DNA of 64,000 bases from Muribaculaceae bacterium (GTDB taxonomy: Bacteria; Bacteroidota; Bacteroidia; Bacteroidales; Muribaculaceae): assembly GCA_017621055.1 (NCBI GenBank), contig JAGATX010000015.1:1-64000 (forward strand). The letters are read 5' to 3'. This document shows positions 16,653 to 25,945 of the stretch, piece after piece. How positions within the stretch are numbered: position 1 is the first letter of the stretch; each line of letters begins with the position of its first letter. Made by a program: the position numbers and the translations under genes. Below the pieces are notes generated by a model. That model did not search any database. It was not told where the DNA came from and worked only from the letters and a program-made list of their open reading frames with translations.

Positions 16653-18521
16653 TCATATCGATATTCTAACGCCCCCCAGCACAGTGAAGCCCGGCATCGG
16701 GTAGCCCCGGTTTATGGTGTAACGGGCATCGGTGATATTCTCCAGCCGAAGCATAAGGCACAAATGGCGCCAGACCTGCCACGATATCTTGGTGTTGAGG
16801 AGCGCATAGCTCTGATAGTCCATATCGTCGGCGACAAACAGCCGCGAAGTGCCTTTGAGATCCATGGCGATGCTCAGCGGCTCGACAGGCCGCCATTCAG
16901 CTCCTATATAATATTGATGGCGGGGAGCGCCTGTGAGATTGTGGAGGTTGGTGTGCAGGTAGCTGTATGTGGCCGACACCCACAGATTGCGCAACGGCAT
17001 GCTGCGGGCCGATACCTCGATTCCTTTGTTGATAAACCGGCCCGTATTCTGGTTTTTGAAATCCACGACCTGTATCATATTGTCGCCCTTGCTGTAGTAT
17101 GCCGTCAGCTCGACGGAGAAGAGGCGCCCGAAACTGCGTCCGACGGTCACTTCATAATTCATCATGCGCTCTTGCTCCAGATCGGGATTGGCCATGCGGT
17201 ATAGATATAGTTCGCGGAACGAGGGGTTGCGGAAACCCATGGCGAGATTGCCCTTGAACGTCCAGCCGGCCCACGGATTGACGGCCACGCCGAACTGAGG
17301 GACAAGGCGCGAGTCGAAACGGTTGGACATTGCCAGCCGCAGACCGCCGTCGAGGCACAACACCCCGCCGGCAACGCTCTGCGAGGCCACGAGGTACGGC
17401 GAGTACTCCACTATTGTGCGGTGAGGCAGTATTCCCATGCCGGTGTCTGTTCCGCCAGACATCGGTATGAGGCCGCCGTAGCTGTCGAAATCAAAGCCTA
17501 TGCCGATATCGGCGCCGCGCCAGGTGCGGGTGCTCTGGAAAAGTGTGATGCCGTAGCGGCTGTCGGTGCTGTGGAAATGGCGTGGATCGTCGATGTAGTG
17601 GTTGCCGTAGGTATAGTACATTCGCGCCGTGCCCTGCGTGCGCCCGTAGGTGTTTGTTGCCGAGAGGGATACCTCGCCGCGGGTGACATTCTGGCGGTAG
17701 ACGTCGGTAGATGTCGGGTCGGACAGCGTGGGATAGATACCGTCGCGACCCCGGAAATTCATGAGCGTGTAGTCGGCGTAGGCTTTCCAGTGCGGAGAAA
17801 ATTCGTAACCCACTTTTGCATAGCCGTCGGCCTGGCGGAAAGTCAGTTTGTCGATGTTGCCATCGGTGCGGTTATAACTCAGCGACGCTACCGACGAAAA
17901 GTGCCCTACGCGGGCAGTGTTGCTGATCGTAGTCAACAGGGTGTTGAACGACCCGTACTGGACCGTAAGGTCGGTGTGCACGCCCCCAGACGCATTTCTG
18001 GTGATTACATTGATGGTGCCGGCCATGGCATTGGAGCCGTAGAGCACCGACGCCGGGCCGCGGAGGACCTCCACGCGCTCAACGTTTTCCTTGCCGTAGA
18101 AGTCGGCAATATGGTGAGAGTAGATACCGGCAAACTGAGGCTGGCCGTCGACCATGACAAGCACCGCCGACGCCCTGTCGCCGCCGATGCCGCGGATTTT
18201 GATATGTCCGGAGCCTCCGTTGCTCACGCCGAAGCCCAGCACGCTGCGCTCGCTGACAAACAGCCCCGGCACCATGCCCGATATGGCGGCCAGCAACTGA
18301 GTCTGGCCGGTGGCTTCCAGCGTGCGTTCCCCAACGGTGCTCACCGCATAGGGCAACAGACGCTGCTGCACCGACGTGCCCGTGCCGGTAACGACTATTT
18401 CATTGAGCATGTTCACTGTATCGGGTGCCAGGGCGCTGTCAGAGCCAAAAGCGGTTGTCGCGGCTACGGCTGCCAGCGCTACGGCTGCCAGCGGCCGCCT
18501 TATAGTCTCTTTCTCTCTCAT
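16653..18521 (-). CDS. TonB-dependent receptor (BtuB-like size)
   Basis: The 622-residue outer membrane receptor has a signal peptide, the plug motifs LNEIVVTGTGT, IKIRGIGGDRASAVLVMVDGQPQFAGIYSHH and VERVEVLRGPASVLYGSNAMAGTINVIT, and a barrel ending in VLGGVRISI. Its length is that of vitamin B12 or metal/siderophore receptors, shorter than SusC proteins. No SusD, periplasmic binding protein or ABC transporter gene adjoins it, so the ligand cannot be stated. A minus-strand TAATTTTG at 18566-18559 may be its -7 box, but no good -33 box was found. Confidence 0.9.
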   Translation of the reverse strand: MREKETIRRPLAAVALAAVAATTAFGSDSALAPDTVNMLNEIVVTGTGTSVQQRLLPYAVSTVGERTLEATGQTQLLAAISGMVPGLFVSERSVLGFGVSNGGSGHIKIRGIGGDRASAVLVMVDGQPQFAGIYSHHIADFYGKENVERVEVLRGPASVLYGSNAMAGTINVITRNASGGVHTDLTVQYGSFNTLLTTISNTARVGHFSSVASLSYNRTDGNIDKLTFRQADGYAKVGYEFSPHWKAYADYTLMNFRGRDGIYPTLSDPTSTDVYRQNVTRGEVSLSATNTYGRTQGTARMYYTYGNHYIDDPRHFHSTDSRYGITLFQSTRTWRGADIGIGFDFDSYGGLIPMSGGTDTGMGILPHRTIVEYSPYLVASQSVAGGVLCLDGGLRLAMSNRFDSRLVPQFGVAVNPWAGWTFKGNLAMGFRNPSFRELYLYRMANPDLEQERMMNYEVTVGRSFGRLFSVELTAYYSKGDNMIQVVDFKNQNTGRFINKGIEVSARSMPLRNLWVSATYSYLHTNLHNLTGAPRHQYYIGAEWRPVEPLSIAMDLKGTSRLFVADDMDYQSYALLNTKISWQVWRHLCLMLRLENITDARYTINRGYPMPGFTVLGGVRISI

Positions 18522-18591
18522 TGCAGGAACCAGGAGGTCTGTGGTTTTAACATTTTTGCAAAATTACATCTTTTTCAGCAATTATTTTTCG

Positions 18592-18599
18592 TACCTTTG
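18592..18599 (+). promoter_or_regulatory. Probable -7 element for the dsbD-N/dsbD/mazG/topB operon
   Basis: TACCTTTG matches TAnnTTTG exactly, but the -33 region is only T-rich. Initiation near 18606 would give a leader of about 25 bases before the ATG at 18631. Confidence 0.55.
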
Positions 18600-18630
18600 C
18601 AAAAAATATGCCCTTACAGGCACTTGCTTT

Positions 18631-19104
18631 ATGACCATGTTTAAGAAAATGACACTACTGGTTGCCGTAATGCTCACGGCATTGGCAGCCATGGCACAGA
18701 CACCGCCCGTAAGATGGCGCACACAGGTGAGAATGACAAACCGGACGGAAGGCACCGTCACTTTCCGTGCACTCATAACCCCGGGCTGGCACCTCTACGG
18801 CCTGACCATGCCGCAGGGCGGTCCCCGCGCCACAAGTTTTGACCTTTCGGGCAGCACGGGTATAGAGTTCACCGGAGCAGTCACACCGGAGCGAGCCGCT
18901 GTCAGTGTGGACGATCCTCTTTTCGGCATGACCCTCACCTGGTGGGACGCCAACGTGGCCTTTACCGCACCTTTCCGCGTCACCGACGCAGCCACGGCAT
19001 GTGTGAAAGCCGCTATAACCTTCATGGCGTGCGACGGCAATACCTGCCGGCCGCCCCTCACAGAAAGAATTTCAGCACCCGTAAGAATACCCGCCCATGA
19101 ATAA
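18631..19104 (+). CDS. Stand-alone DsbD N-terminal-like periplasmic domain
   Basis: The 157-residue product has a signal peptide (cleavage near AMA/QT) and one domain homologous to the periplasmic N-terminal domain of DsbD: GWHLYGLTMP, FDLSGSTGIEF, and FMACDGNTCRPP with a CxxxxC pair equivalent to the redox cysteines of nDsbD. It overlaps the start of full-length dsbD by 8 bases, so an extra copy of the domain is made alongside DsbD. It probably accepts electrons from DsbD or an equivalent donor and passes them to a separate set of substrates; this is inferred. An alternative start at 18637 would shorten it by two residues. Confidence 0.75.
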   Translation: MTMFKKMTLLVAVMLTALAAMAQTPPVRWRTQVRMTNRTEGTVTFRALITPGWHLYGLTMPQGGPRATSFDLSGSTGIEFTGAVTPERAAVSVDDPLFGMTLTWWDANVAFTAPFRVTDAATACVKAAITFMACDGNTCRPPLTERISAPVRIPAHE

Positions 19105-21067
19105 GTGCAAGATAATATTGATTCTCGCGGCTCTGGCCTTCGTTATGCACGGAGCCTTTGCCGAAGTTGTGAGACACGTTGCATGGACCGCATCGCTCGA
19201 TACCGCCGACCGTAACTCTCCCGCTCTTGTATTCACGGCTACCGTAGACGACGGATGGCACATCTACGGCCTCGAAATGCCCGACATGGAACCCGAAGCC
19301 GGCGCTCCCGACCCGACGCAGATTGTTCTGGAAGGCAGTAACCATGTCGGCCTTAGCGGTTCTCCCGTGTGCAGTACGACTCCAACCGTCCATTTCGACA
19401 ATTTCATGAATCTGAACCTACCGTGGCTGACAGGCACGTTCACCATCCGCCAGCCCCTGAACCTCGACGGCGACAACGCCCTGATTCAAGGCTATGTGCG
19501 CTATATGGCATGCTCGGAAACGGCGTGCACGCCACCCGAAAAGTTCTACTTCGAATTCACGGTAGGAAATCCGGTTCCGGTACAAGCCGCCCCGCAGGAA
19601 GTAACCGCCCCAGCCCCGCAGGCATCGGCAACATCCGCCGTTTCCGAAGAACTGCGCCGGATGTGGTGGCAACCTGTGGAGATCACCACCGGCAACACCT
19701 CACAGAGCTACTGGATGATTTTCATTCTGGGCTTTCTGGGAGGTCTGGTAGCGCTGATGACGCCTTGCATATGGCCGATGATACCAATGACCGTCAGCTT
19801 CTTCCTCAAGCGCACCAAGAGCCGTCGGCGCGCAATTGCCGACGCCATTCTCTATGCACTGAGCATCATCGTCATTTTCGTATCGCTCGGCATACTTATG
19901 ACCCTGATATTCGGTCCCGGCGAACTTAACAAGATAGCCACCGGCGCCGTGTTCAACATCATATTCTTTGCCATGCTGGTAGTGTTCGCCATCAGCTTCT
20001 TCGGCGCCTTCGAAATCAAGTTGCCGGCAAAGTGGACGAACGCCGCCGACAACAAGGCAAACACCGCCGGTGGCATTCTCGGCATTTTCTTCATGGCTTT
20101 CACGCTGGTGCTCGTATCGTTCTCGTGCACCGGCCCGATTATAGGCACACTCCTTGTCGAAGCTTTCAGCCAAAGCAACCTCATGGGCCCGCTGTTGGGA
20201 ATGGGCGGTTTCGCCTTAGGTCTGGCGCTGCCCTTCGGCCTCTTCGCCTTCTTCCCCTCCATGCTCAAGGAACTGCCGCGTTCGGGCAGCTGGCTCAACA
20301 GCGTGAAGGTGGTGCTCGGCTTCATAGAGCTTATCCTCTCGCTCAAGTTCCTCTCGGTAGCTGACCTCGCCTATGGCTGGCACATCCTCGACCGCGAGGT
20401 GTTCCTGGCTCTGTGGATCGTGCTGTTCATCCTTCTGGGCATGTACCTGCTTGGCAAGCTGCGCTTCAGCCACGACGCGCCGCAACAGCACACGGGCGTG
20501 GGCCGCTTCTTCCTCGCCCTGTTCTCACTGAGTTTCGCCGTTTACCTCGTACCCGGTCTGTGGGGTGCGCCACTCAAAGCCATCAGCGCCTTCGCACCGC
20601 CGCTCTATACTCAGGATTTCAACCTATACGGCGGTGAAATCAGCGTTTACCACGATTACGACGAAGGAATGGAAGCCGCCATGCGGCAGGGCAAGCCTGT
20701 GCTCGTCGATTTCTCGGGCTACGGCTGCGTGAACTGCCGGAAGATGGAAGGCACCGTATTCGACACTCCCGCCGTAAAGGGCATCATCGACCGCGATTTC
20801 ATAATGATTACGCTCATGGTCGACGACAAGACCGAACTTTCCCGACCCTTTGTCGCCACCGAGGAAAACCGCACCGTTACCTTCACCACTCTCGGCGAAA
20901 AATGGGCGTTCCTCCAGCGAAGCAAGTTCTCAACCAATCAGCAACCCTTCTATATAATGCTCGATAACGAGGGCAAACCACTTGCCGGAGCCCGCGAGTA
21001 CGATGAAAACGTCGGCGACTTCGTGGCATGGCTCGAAAACGGTATCGAACAATATAAAAACCAATAA
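19097..21067 (+). CDS. dsbD: Thiol:disulfide interchange protein DsbD
   Basis: The 656-residue inner membrane protein moves electrons from cytoplasmic thioredoxin to periplasmic thiols. All three redox modules are intact: the N-terminal domain with YMACSETACTPP (CxxxxC); an eight-helix membrane core with TPCIWPMIP and SFSCTGPIIG carrying the two membrane cysteines; and a C-terminal thioredoxin fold with GYGCVNCRKME (CxxC). A signal peptide is present. Its upstream partner gene encodes a second N-domain; mazG starts 5 bases downstream. Confidence 0.92.
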   Translation: MNKCKIILILAALAFVMHGAFAEVVRHVAWTASLDTADRNSPALVFTATVDDGWHIYGLEMPDMEPEAGAPDPTQIVLEGSNHVGLSGSPVCSTTPTVHFDNFMNLNLPWLTGTFTIRQPLNLDGDNALIQGYVRYMACSETACTPPEKFYFEFTVGNPVPVQAAPQEVTAPAPQASATSAVSEELRRMWWQPVEITTGNTSQSYWMIFILGFLGGLVALMTPCIWPMIPMTVSFFLKRTKSRRRAIADAILYALSIIVIFVSLGILMTLIFGPGELNKIATGAVFNIIFFAMLVVFAISFFGAFEIKLPAKWTNAADNKANTAGGILGIFFMAFTLVLVSFSCTGPIIGTLLVEAFSQSNLMGPLLGMGGFALGLALPFGLFAFFPSMLKELPRSGSWLNSVKVVLGFIELILSLKFLSVADLAYGWHILDREVFLALWIVLFILLGMYLLGKLRFSHDAPQQHTGVGRFFLALFSLSFAVYLVPGLWGAPLKAISAFAPPLYTQDFNLYGGEISVYHDYDEGMEAAMRQGKPVLVDFSGYGCVNCRKMEGTVFDTPAVKGIIDRDFIMITLMVDDKTELSRPFVATEENRTVTFTTLGEKWAFLQRSKFSTNQQPFYIMLDNEGKPLAGAREYDENVGDFVAWLENGIEQYKNQ

Positions 21068-21072
21068 AATTC

Positions 21073-21858
21073 ATGCATACACGCGAAGAAAAAATCGAAG
21101 CCCTCGGTAGGGTTATCGATACTCTCGACATACTGCGGGTAAAATGCCCGTGGGACGCAAAGCAGACAAACGAAAGCCTGCGGCCAAACACCATCGAGGA
21201 AACATATGAGCTTGCTCAGGCACTCCTCGACGACAACAGCGACGATATCCGCAAGGAGCTCGGCGATGTGCTCCTCCACATTCTCTTCTATTCAAAGATA
21301 GCCTCCGAAAAAGGCGATTTCGACATTGCCGACGTGGCCGATGCTCTAAATAACAAGCTTATTTTCCGCCATCCTCATGTGTTCGGCAATGTCAAAGCCG
21401 ATAGCGCCCATCAGGTGGAGCTAAACTGGGAACAAATCAAACTAAAGGAGAAGGACGGCAATCACAGCGTGCTCGGCGGCGTGCCGAAATCGCTGCCAGC
21501 CCTTGTCAAAGCCTTCAGAATTCAGGAAAAAGCGGCTAACGTGGGCTTCGACTGGGAAGAACGCGACCAGGTATGGGGCAAACTCGACGAGGAACTCGGC
21601 GAAGTACACTCCGCCATAGGCAACGGTGAGATTACCGACATAGAAGCCGAATTCGGCGACCTCCTTTTTGCCGCCGTCAATGCCGCGCGCCTCTACGGCG
21701 TGAACCCCGAAAATGCCCTCGAACGTACCAACCGCAAGTTCATTGCCCGCTTCAACCACATAGAACAGGGCGCCAAGGCCGCCGGCAAGTCACTGAAAGA
21801 CATGACTCTCGGCGAAATGGACGCCCTCTGGAATGAAGCCAAGAACGCCGAACTGTGA
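21073..21858 (+). CDS. mazG: Nucleoside triphosphate pyrophosphohydrolase MazG
   Basis: The 261-residue two-domain all-alpha NTP pyrophosphatase removes pyrophosphate from (d)NTPs, including aberrant ones. Each MazG domain shows its metal-binding acidic motif: EETYEL..DIRKELGDVLLHILF in the first, and DEELGEVHSAIG..DIEAEFGDLLFAAVN in the second. Full E. coli-like length. The stop overlaps the ATG of topB (ATGA). Confidence 0.95.
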   Translation: MHTREEKIEALGRVIDTLDILRVKCPWDAKQTNESLRPNTIEETYELAQALLDDNSDDIRKELGDVLLHILFYSKIASEKGDFDIADVADALNNKLIFRHPHVFGNVKADSAHQVELNWEQIKLKEKDGNHSVLGGVPKSLPALVKAFRIQEKAANVGFDWEERDQVWGKLDEELGEVHSAIGNGEITDIEAEFGDLLFAAVNAARLYGVNPENALERTNRKFIARFNHIEQGAKAAGKSLKDMTLGEMDALWNEAKNAEL

Positions 21859-23888
21859 AACTCTGCATTACCGAGAAACAGTCGGTAGCCGCCGACATCG
21901 CCAAACTCCTCGGTGCCACCTCACGCCGCGACGGTTACTTCGAAGGCGACGGTATACGCGTGACATGGACCATCGGTCATCTGTGCTGTCTGTTCGAACC
22001 CCACGACTATATGCCCCAATGGAAACAGTGGTACCTCAGCAGCCTGCCGATGATTCCCGAGCGCTTCGATATCAAGGTTATCGATGACCCCGGAATACGC
22101 CGGCAGTTTGCCGTTGTAAAGAGTCTGATAGGCCAGGCCGACGAGATTGTGAACTGCGGTGATGCCGGTCAGGAAGGTGAACTCATACAGCGGTGGGTGA
22201 TGAAACTCGCCGGGACCAAGTGTCCGGTGAGCCGGTTGTGGATATCGTCGCTTACGGACGAGGCCATCAGCGACGGCTTTGCCGCCCTCAAACCACAGAA
22301 GGACTTCGACCGCCTTTTCTATGCCGGCCTCTCACGCGCCATCGGCGACTGGATTCTGGGAATGAACGCAACTCGCCTTTACACCCTCAAATACTCACAG
22401 CCCGGCACCGTCCTCTCCATCGGCCGCGTGCAGACCCCTACCCTCGCACTCATTGTCAAACGGCAGAAAGAAATTGCCGAATTTGTACCTCGCGACAGCT
22501 GGGAACTGCACACCCGCTACCGCGACACCGACTTCACGGCAACCATCGACCGCTTCGACACCGAAACCGATGGAACGAAGGCCGTCGAAAGCCTCACAGG
22601 AACTACCTTTACCATTACCGGCTCGACAAAGAAGAAAGGCCGCGAAGCACCGCCACGCCTCTTCGACCTCACATCCCTGCAGGTGGAGTGCAACCGACGC
22701 TTCGGCTGGAGCGCCGACCTGACGCTCCGGCTTATCCAGAGCCTTTACGAAAAGAAACTCACCACATACCCGCGCGTCGACACCACATATCTGAGCGAGG
22801 ACATTTACCCCAAGATAGCACCCACGCTGCGCGCCATGACGCCGTATGCGCGCCTCACCGAGCCAGTGCTCGCTAAGCCTATCGTCAAATCCAAGAAGGT
22901 GTTCGACAATGCCAAGGTCACAGACCACCATGCCATTATTCCCACAGGCCAGAACCCTGCAGGTATCGAGGGCGACGAGAAAAAGCTTTATCATCTTATA
23001 GCTTTGCGGTTTATCGGCGCTTTTTACCCCGACTGCCTTTTCGAGCAGACCGTGGTGGAAGGCCGCGCCGGCGACTATGGTTTCCGCACATCCGGTAAGG
23101 TCATCACCGACCCCGGATGGAAAGTACTATACCCGGCCAAAACCGCCGAAGCGGCCTCCGACGAAGATAACCGCGAACTCCCCGTATTCAAGGCCGGCGA
23201 AGAAGGCCCACACGAGCCTTTTCTGGCAAAGAAAACATCGCAACCGCCCAAATACTACACCGAAGGCACACTGCTGAGGGCTATGGAGACGGCAGGAAAG
23301 ACCGTCGACGACGAGGAGCTGCGCGACGCTATGAAAGAGAACGGAATAGGACGCCCATCCACGCGCGCAGCCATTATCGAGACTCTCTTCAAACGCCGGT
23401 ACATTGTGCGCGAGCGTAAGAACATCATTGCCACCGAAGCCGGCATAGCTCTTATCGACATTATCCACGAAGACCTTCTCAAAAGCGCACGTCTGACCGG
23501 CATCTGGGAGAACAAACTGCGACGCATCGAACGCGGCGACTACTCTCCGGCTCTTTTCGTACGTGAGATTTCCGATATGATGCGCTCGATAGTGACTGCC
23601 GTCATGGCCGACAGTTCCAACCGACATATCGCCGTGGAGCAGCCGGCAAAACCGGAAGATAAGCCGGCTCCAGCCAGAAGCGGAAGCAAGCCGAAGACCA
23701 CGAGGGTAACCCGCCTCGAACAGATAGTTTGTCCCGCCTGCGGACAAGGTCATCTGGTGAAAGGACGCACGGCCTACGGCTGCAGCCGATATGCCGACGG
23801 GTGCCGTTTTCTCCTGCCTTTCGACAAATGTCCGGCCGATGCCACAGTCGGAACCGTCAATAAAAAAATCAAGGCCCTCGCTAAATGA
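21855..23888 (+). CDS. topB: DNA topoisomerase III
   Basis: The 677-residue type IA topoisomerase starts with the Toprim domain (MKLCITEKQSVAADIA; NCGDAGQEGELIQRW carries the DxE-type acidic residues). SIGRVQTPTLALIV follows, and the catalytic tyrosine lies in TTYPRVDTTYLS. IGRPSTRAAIIETL is conserved, and a C-terminal zinc-finger-like segment (CPACGQGHLVKGRTAYGCSRY) ends the protein. It resolves decatenation intermediates and recombination structures. It is coupled to mazG by a 4-base overlap. Confidence 0.95.
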   Translation: MKLCITEKQSVAADIAKLLGATSRRDGYFEGDGIRVTWTIGHLCCLFEPHDYMPQWKQWYLSSLPMIPERFDIKVIDDPGIRRQFAVVKSLIGQADEIVNCGDAGQEGELIQRWVMKLAGTKCPVSRLWISSLTDEAISDGFAALKPQKDFDRLFYAGLSRAIGDWILGMNATRLYTLKYSQPGTVLSIGRVQTPTLALIVKRQKEIAEFVPRDSWELHTRYRDTDFTATIDRFDTETDGTKAVESLTGTTFTITGSTKKKGREAPPRLFDLTSLQVECNRRFGWSADLTLRLIQSLYEKKLTTYPRVDTTYLSEDIYPKIAPTLRAMTPYARLTEPVLAKPIVKSKKVFDNAKVTDHHAIIPTGQNPAGIEGDEKKLYHLIALRFIGAFYPDCLFEQTVVEGRAGDYGFRTSGKVITDPGWKVLYPAKTAEAASDEDNRELPVFKAGEEGPHEPFLAKKTSQPPKYYTEGTLLRAMETAGKTVDDEELRDAMKENGIGRPSTRAAIIETLFKRRYIVRERKNIIATEAGIALIDIIHEDLLKSARLTGIWENKLRRIERGDYSPALFVREISDMMRSIVTAVMADSSNRHIAVEQPAKPEDKPAPARSGSKPKTTRVTRLEQIVCPACGQGHLVKGRTAYGCSRYADGCRFLLPFDKCPADATVGTVNKKIKALAK

Positions 23889-23907
23889 GAACCCCGAATT
23901 CTGACTT

Positions 23908-24102
23908 ATGAGTGCTCTGGTGCAATGGATTATTATCGGCCTGCTCGTCGGCGTCGCGGCAATTCTGTTATGGCGCATTTTCCGGCATGACCCGTGCGCC
24001 GGCTGCTCGGTGGCCGACATTTGCCTAAAAAAAAGCGCCCGCAAAGGCGCCGGTGGCAATCAATGCAAGGGAAATGACTCGCCGACGAGCCGCGAATTGT
24101 AA
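23908..24102 (+). CDS. Small single-pass membrane protein with CxxC motif
   Basis: The 64-residue product has an N-terminal membrane helix (about 5-24, VQWIIIGLLVGVAAILLW), a basic stop (RIFRHD) and a cysteine cluster PCAGCSVADIC. The pattern is like FeoB-associated Cys-rich membrane proteins and similar short Bacteroidetes proteins, but no feoB is nearby. The last 43 bases overlap the end of the convergent CYTH gene, so the C-terminal ~14 residues are constrained by antisense coding. It follows topB by 19 bases. Confidence 0.55.
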   Translation: MSALVQWIIIGLLVGVAAILLWRIFRHDPCAGCSVADICLKKSARKGAGGNQCKGNDSPTSREL

Positions 24103-24530
24103 TATCGCGGATCACCCGTCACTTCCAGGCCTATAAACGGCGGCAGCGGCGGCAGCGGCGCGTCGGCAGCAGGCAATTCAATCTCGGCCACCGTAAGGCC
24201 GGCAAGACGCCCGTCGAACTCATCCACTTCCCATGTCATACCACTGCCGGCAGGTACGTACCAACGCGTTTTTGCCAGCACACGGTCGCCGCAGAGAGCC
24301 AGCAACTGCCGCGCGTCGGCAACAGGTATTCCATACTCCCATTCACCGCGGACGGCGCCCTTGTTGCGGCTCTTGACTGTGATATAAGCGCTCTCGCCGG
24401 CTATGCGCACCCTTACCGTCGCGTCGGCGTCGGTGCAGAGATAGCCCTGCTCCATGCGGCGGTGGCCGGTAGCGGCTGTCTTGTAGCTGTCGCCGTCGAC
24501 AATGAACTTGCGCTCAATTTCAAGGGCCAT
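24060..24530 (-). CDS. CYTH domain protein (triphosphate tunnel metalloenzyme)
   Basis: The 156-residue protein starts MALEIERKFIVD, the diagnostic EIERKF motif of CYTH/TTM enzymes. Alternating charged strands follow (ATVRVRIAG, AYITVKSRNKGAVRGEWEYGIP, WEVDEFDGRLAGLTVAEIEL) and build the tunnel. Bacterial members of this size hydrolyse inorganic tripolyphosphate or act as class IV-like cyclases; which one cannot be decided here. The longer in-frame upstream sequence overlaps rlmD and is unlikely to be translated. It lies 4 bases after rlmD. Confidence 0.85.
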   Translation of the reverse strand: MALEIERKFIVDGDSYKTAATGHRRMEQGYLCTDADATVRVRIAGESAYITVKSRNKGAVRGEWEYGIPVADARQLLALCGDRVLAKTRWYVPAGSGMTWEVDEFDGRLAGLTVAEIELPAADAPLPPLPPFIGLEVTGDPRYYNSRLVGESFPLH

Positions 24531-24534
24531 GCCG

Positions 24535-25944
24535 TCAGCGTTTTTCCAGCAGAACAACGTTCTCAACATGCGCCGTGTGAGGGAACATATCCACCGGCTG
24601 AACCGCCAGCACACGGTAGCCGGCATCGAGCAACGCGAGGTCGCGCGCCTGCGACGCCGGATTGCAGCTCACATAGACAATGCGCCGGGGGGCCGCGGCA
24701 AGAATGGTGTCAACCACCGACTGGTGCATGCCGGCACGCGGCGGATCCACGATCATGACGTCGGGAGTGCCGTGGGCGGCGATGAAATCGGCGGTAAGCA
24801 CATCTTTCATGTCGCCGGCATAGAACTCAGTGTTGACCACGCCGTTAAGGCTCGAATTGAGGCGTGCGTCGGCAACGGCATCCTCCACATATTCGATACC
24901 CACAACCCGGCGGGCACGACCGGCCACATAATTGGCGATAGTGCCTGTGCCGGTATAGAGGTCGTACACTGTCTCCTCACCCGTGAGGCCCGCGAAGTCC
25001 AGAACCGTGCCGTAGAGGCGTTCGGCCTGGCGCGAATTGGTCTGATAGAATGACTTGGGGCCAACACGGAAGTGAAGGTCGCCCATCCGCTCGGTGATAT
25101 AAGGATTGCCGGCGAAGAGTTTGATATCCAGATCGGTGAGGGTATCGTTGACTTTGGTGTTGACCACGTACATTATCGACGTCAATTCCGGGAAATTTGC
25201 TGCCAGTGCGCCTAAGAAAGCCTCGATGTCGGCTGGCCGGTCCTCTCCGAACTGCATCACCACCATATTCTCGCCCGTGGTGGCAGTGCGTATCATCATA
25301 TTGCGCATAAAGCCCTCGTTGGCACGCAGATCGTAGAAACTCAGCGCGTGTTCCTTGGCGTAATTCTTGGCGAAATGTCGAACTTTGTTGCCCAGGTCGC
25401 ACTGGAGGTGACAGGCGTCGATATCAAGTACCTTGTCGAATGCGCCGGGAATGTGGAAGCCGGCGCCGTCGCGCTCGTCGAAGGTCTCGCCGGAGGCCAA
25501 TTGCTCGCGGGTGAGCCAGCGGCGGTTGGAGAACGTATACTCCATCTTGTTACGGTATTCCCAGATGTTTTCCGACGGCAGGGTTGGCCGAACTTCGGGA
25601 ATTTCTACCTTGGCAATACGCTCCAGCGCATCGACAACCTGCTGTCGCTTGCATTCCAGTTGGTAACTGTAAGGCAGATGTTGCCAGCGGCAGCCGCCAC
25701 AAACAGTGAAATGCGAGCAACGGGGTTGCTCGCGCATGTCCGAGGGGGTGACGATGCGCTCTATCCTGCCCACGGCAAAGCTTTTCTTCTTTTTTTCAAG
25801 CTGAACGTCCACAACATCGCCGGGAGCGGCAAAAGGCACGAACACCACCATGCTGTCGCAGCGTCCGAGAGCGTTGCCCTCGGCGGCAACAGCTGTTATT
25901 TCAAGCCCTTCTATCAGGGGCAGAGGTTTTCTCTTTCGTGACAT
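24535..25944 (-). CDS. rlmD: 23S rRNA (uracil1939-C5)-methyltransferase RlmD-like
   Basis: The 469-residue SAM-dependent methyltransferase has an N-terminal TRAM domain and an Fe-S cluster motif (CSHFTVCGGCRWQHL with a further Cys). Its SAM loop is DLYTGTGTIANYVA, and VDPPRAGMH and YVSCNPASQARDL contain the catalytic Cys. It modifies uridine in 23S rRNA (RlmD/RlmCD group; the exact position is inferred by family). It begins 1 base after lon ends and is followed by the CYTH gene, so lon-rlmD-CYTH form an operon. Confidence 0.9.
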   Translation of the reverse strand: MSRKRKPLPLIEGLEITAVAAEGNALGRCDSMVVFVPFAAPGDVVDVQLEKKKKSFAVGRIERIVTPSDMREQPRCSHFTVCGGCRWQHLPYSYQLECKRQQVVDALERIAKVEIPEVRPTLPSENIWEYRNKMEYTFSNRRWLTREQLASGETFDERDGAGFHIPGAFDKVLDIDACHLQCDLGNKVRHFAKNYAKEHALSFYDLRANEGFMRNMMIRTATTGENMVVMQFGEDRPADIEAFLGALAANFPELTSIMYVVNTKVNDTLTDLDIKLFAGNPYITERMGDLHFRVGPKSFYQTNSRQAERLYGTVLDFAGLTGEETVYDLYTGTGTIANYVAGRARRVVGIEYVEDAVADARLNSSLNGVVNTEFYAGDMKDVLTADFIAAHGTPDVMIVDPPRAGMHQSVVDTILAAAPRRIVYVSCNPASQARDLALLDAGYRVLAVQPVDMFPHTAHVENVVLLEKR

Positions 25945-25945
25945 A

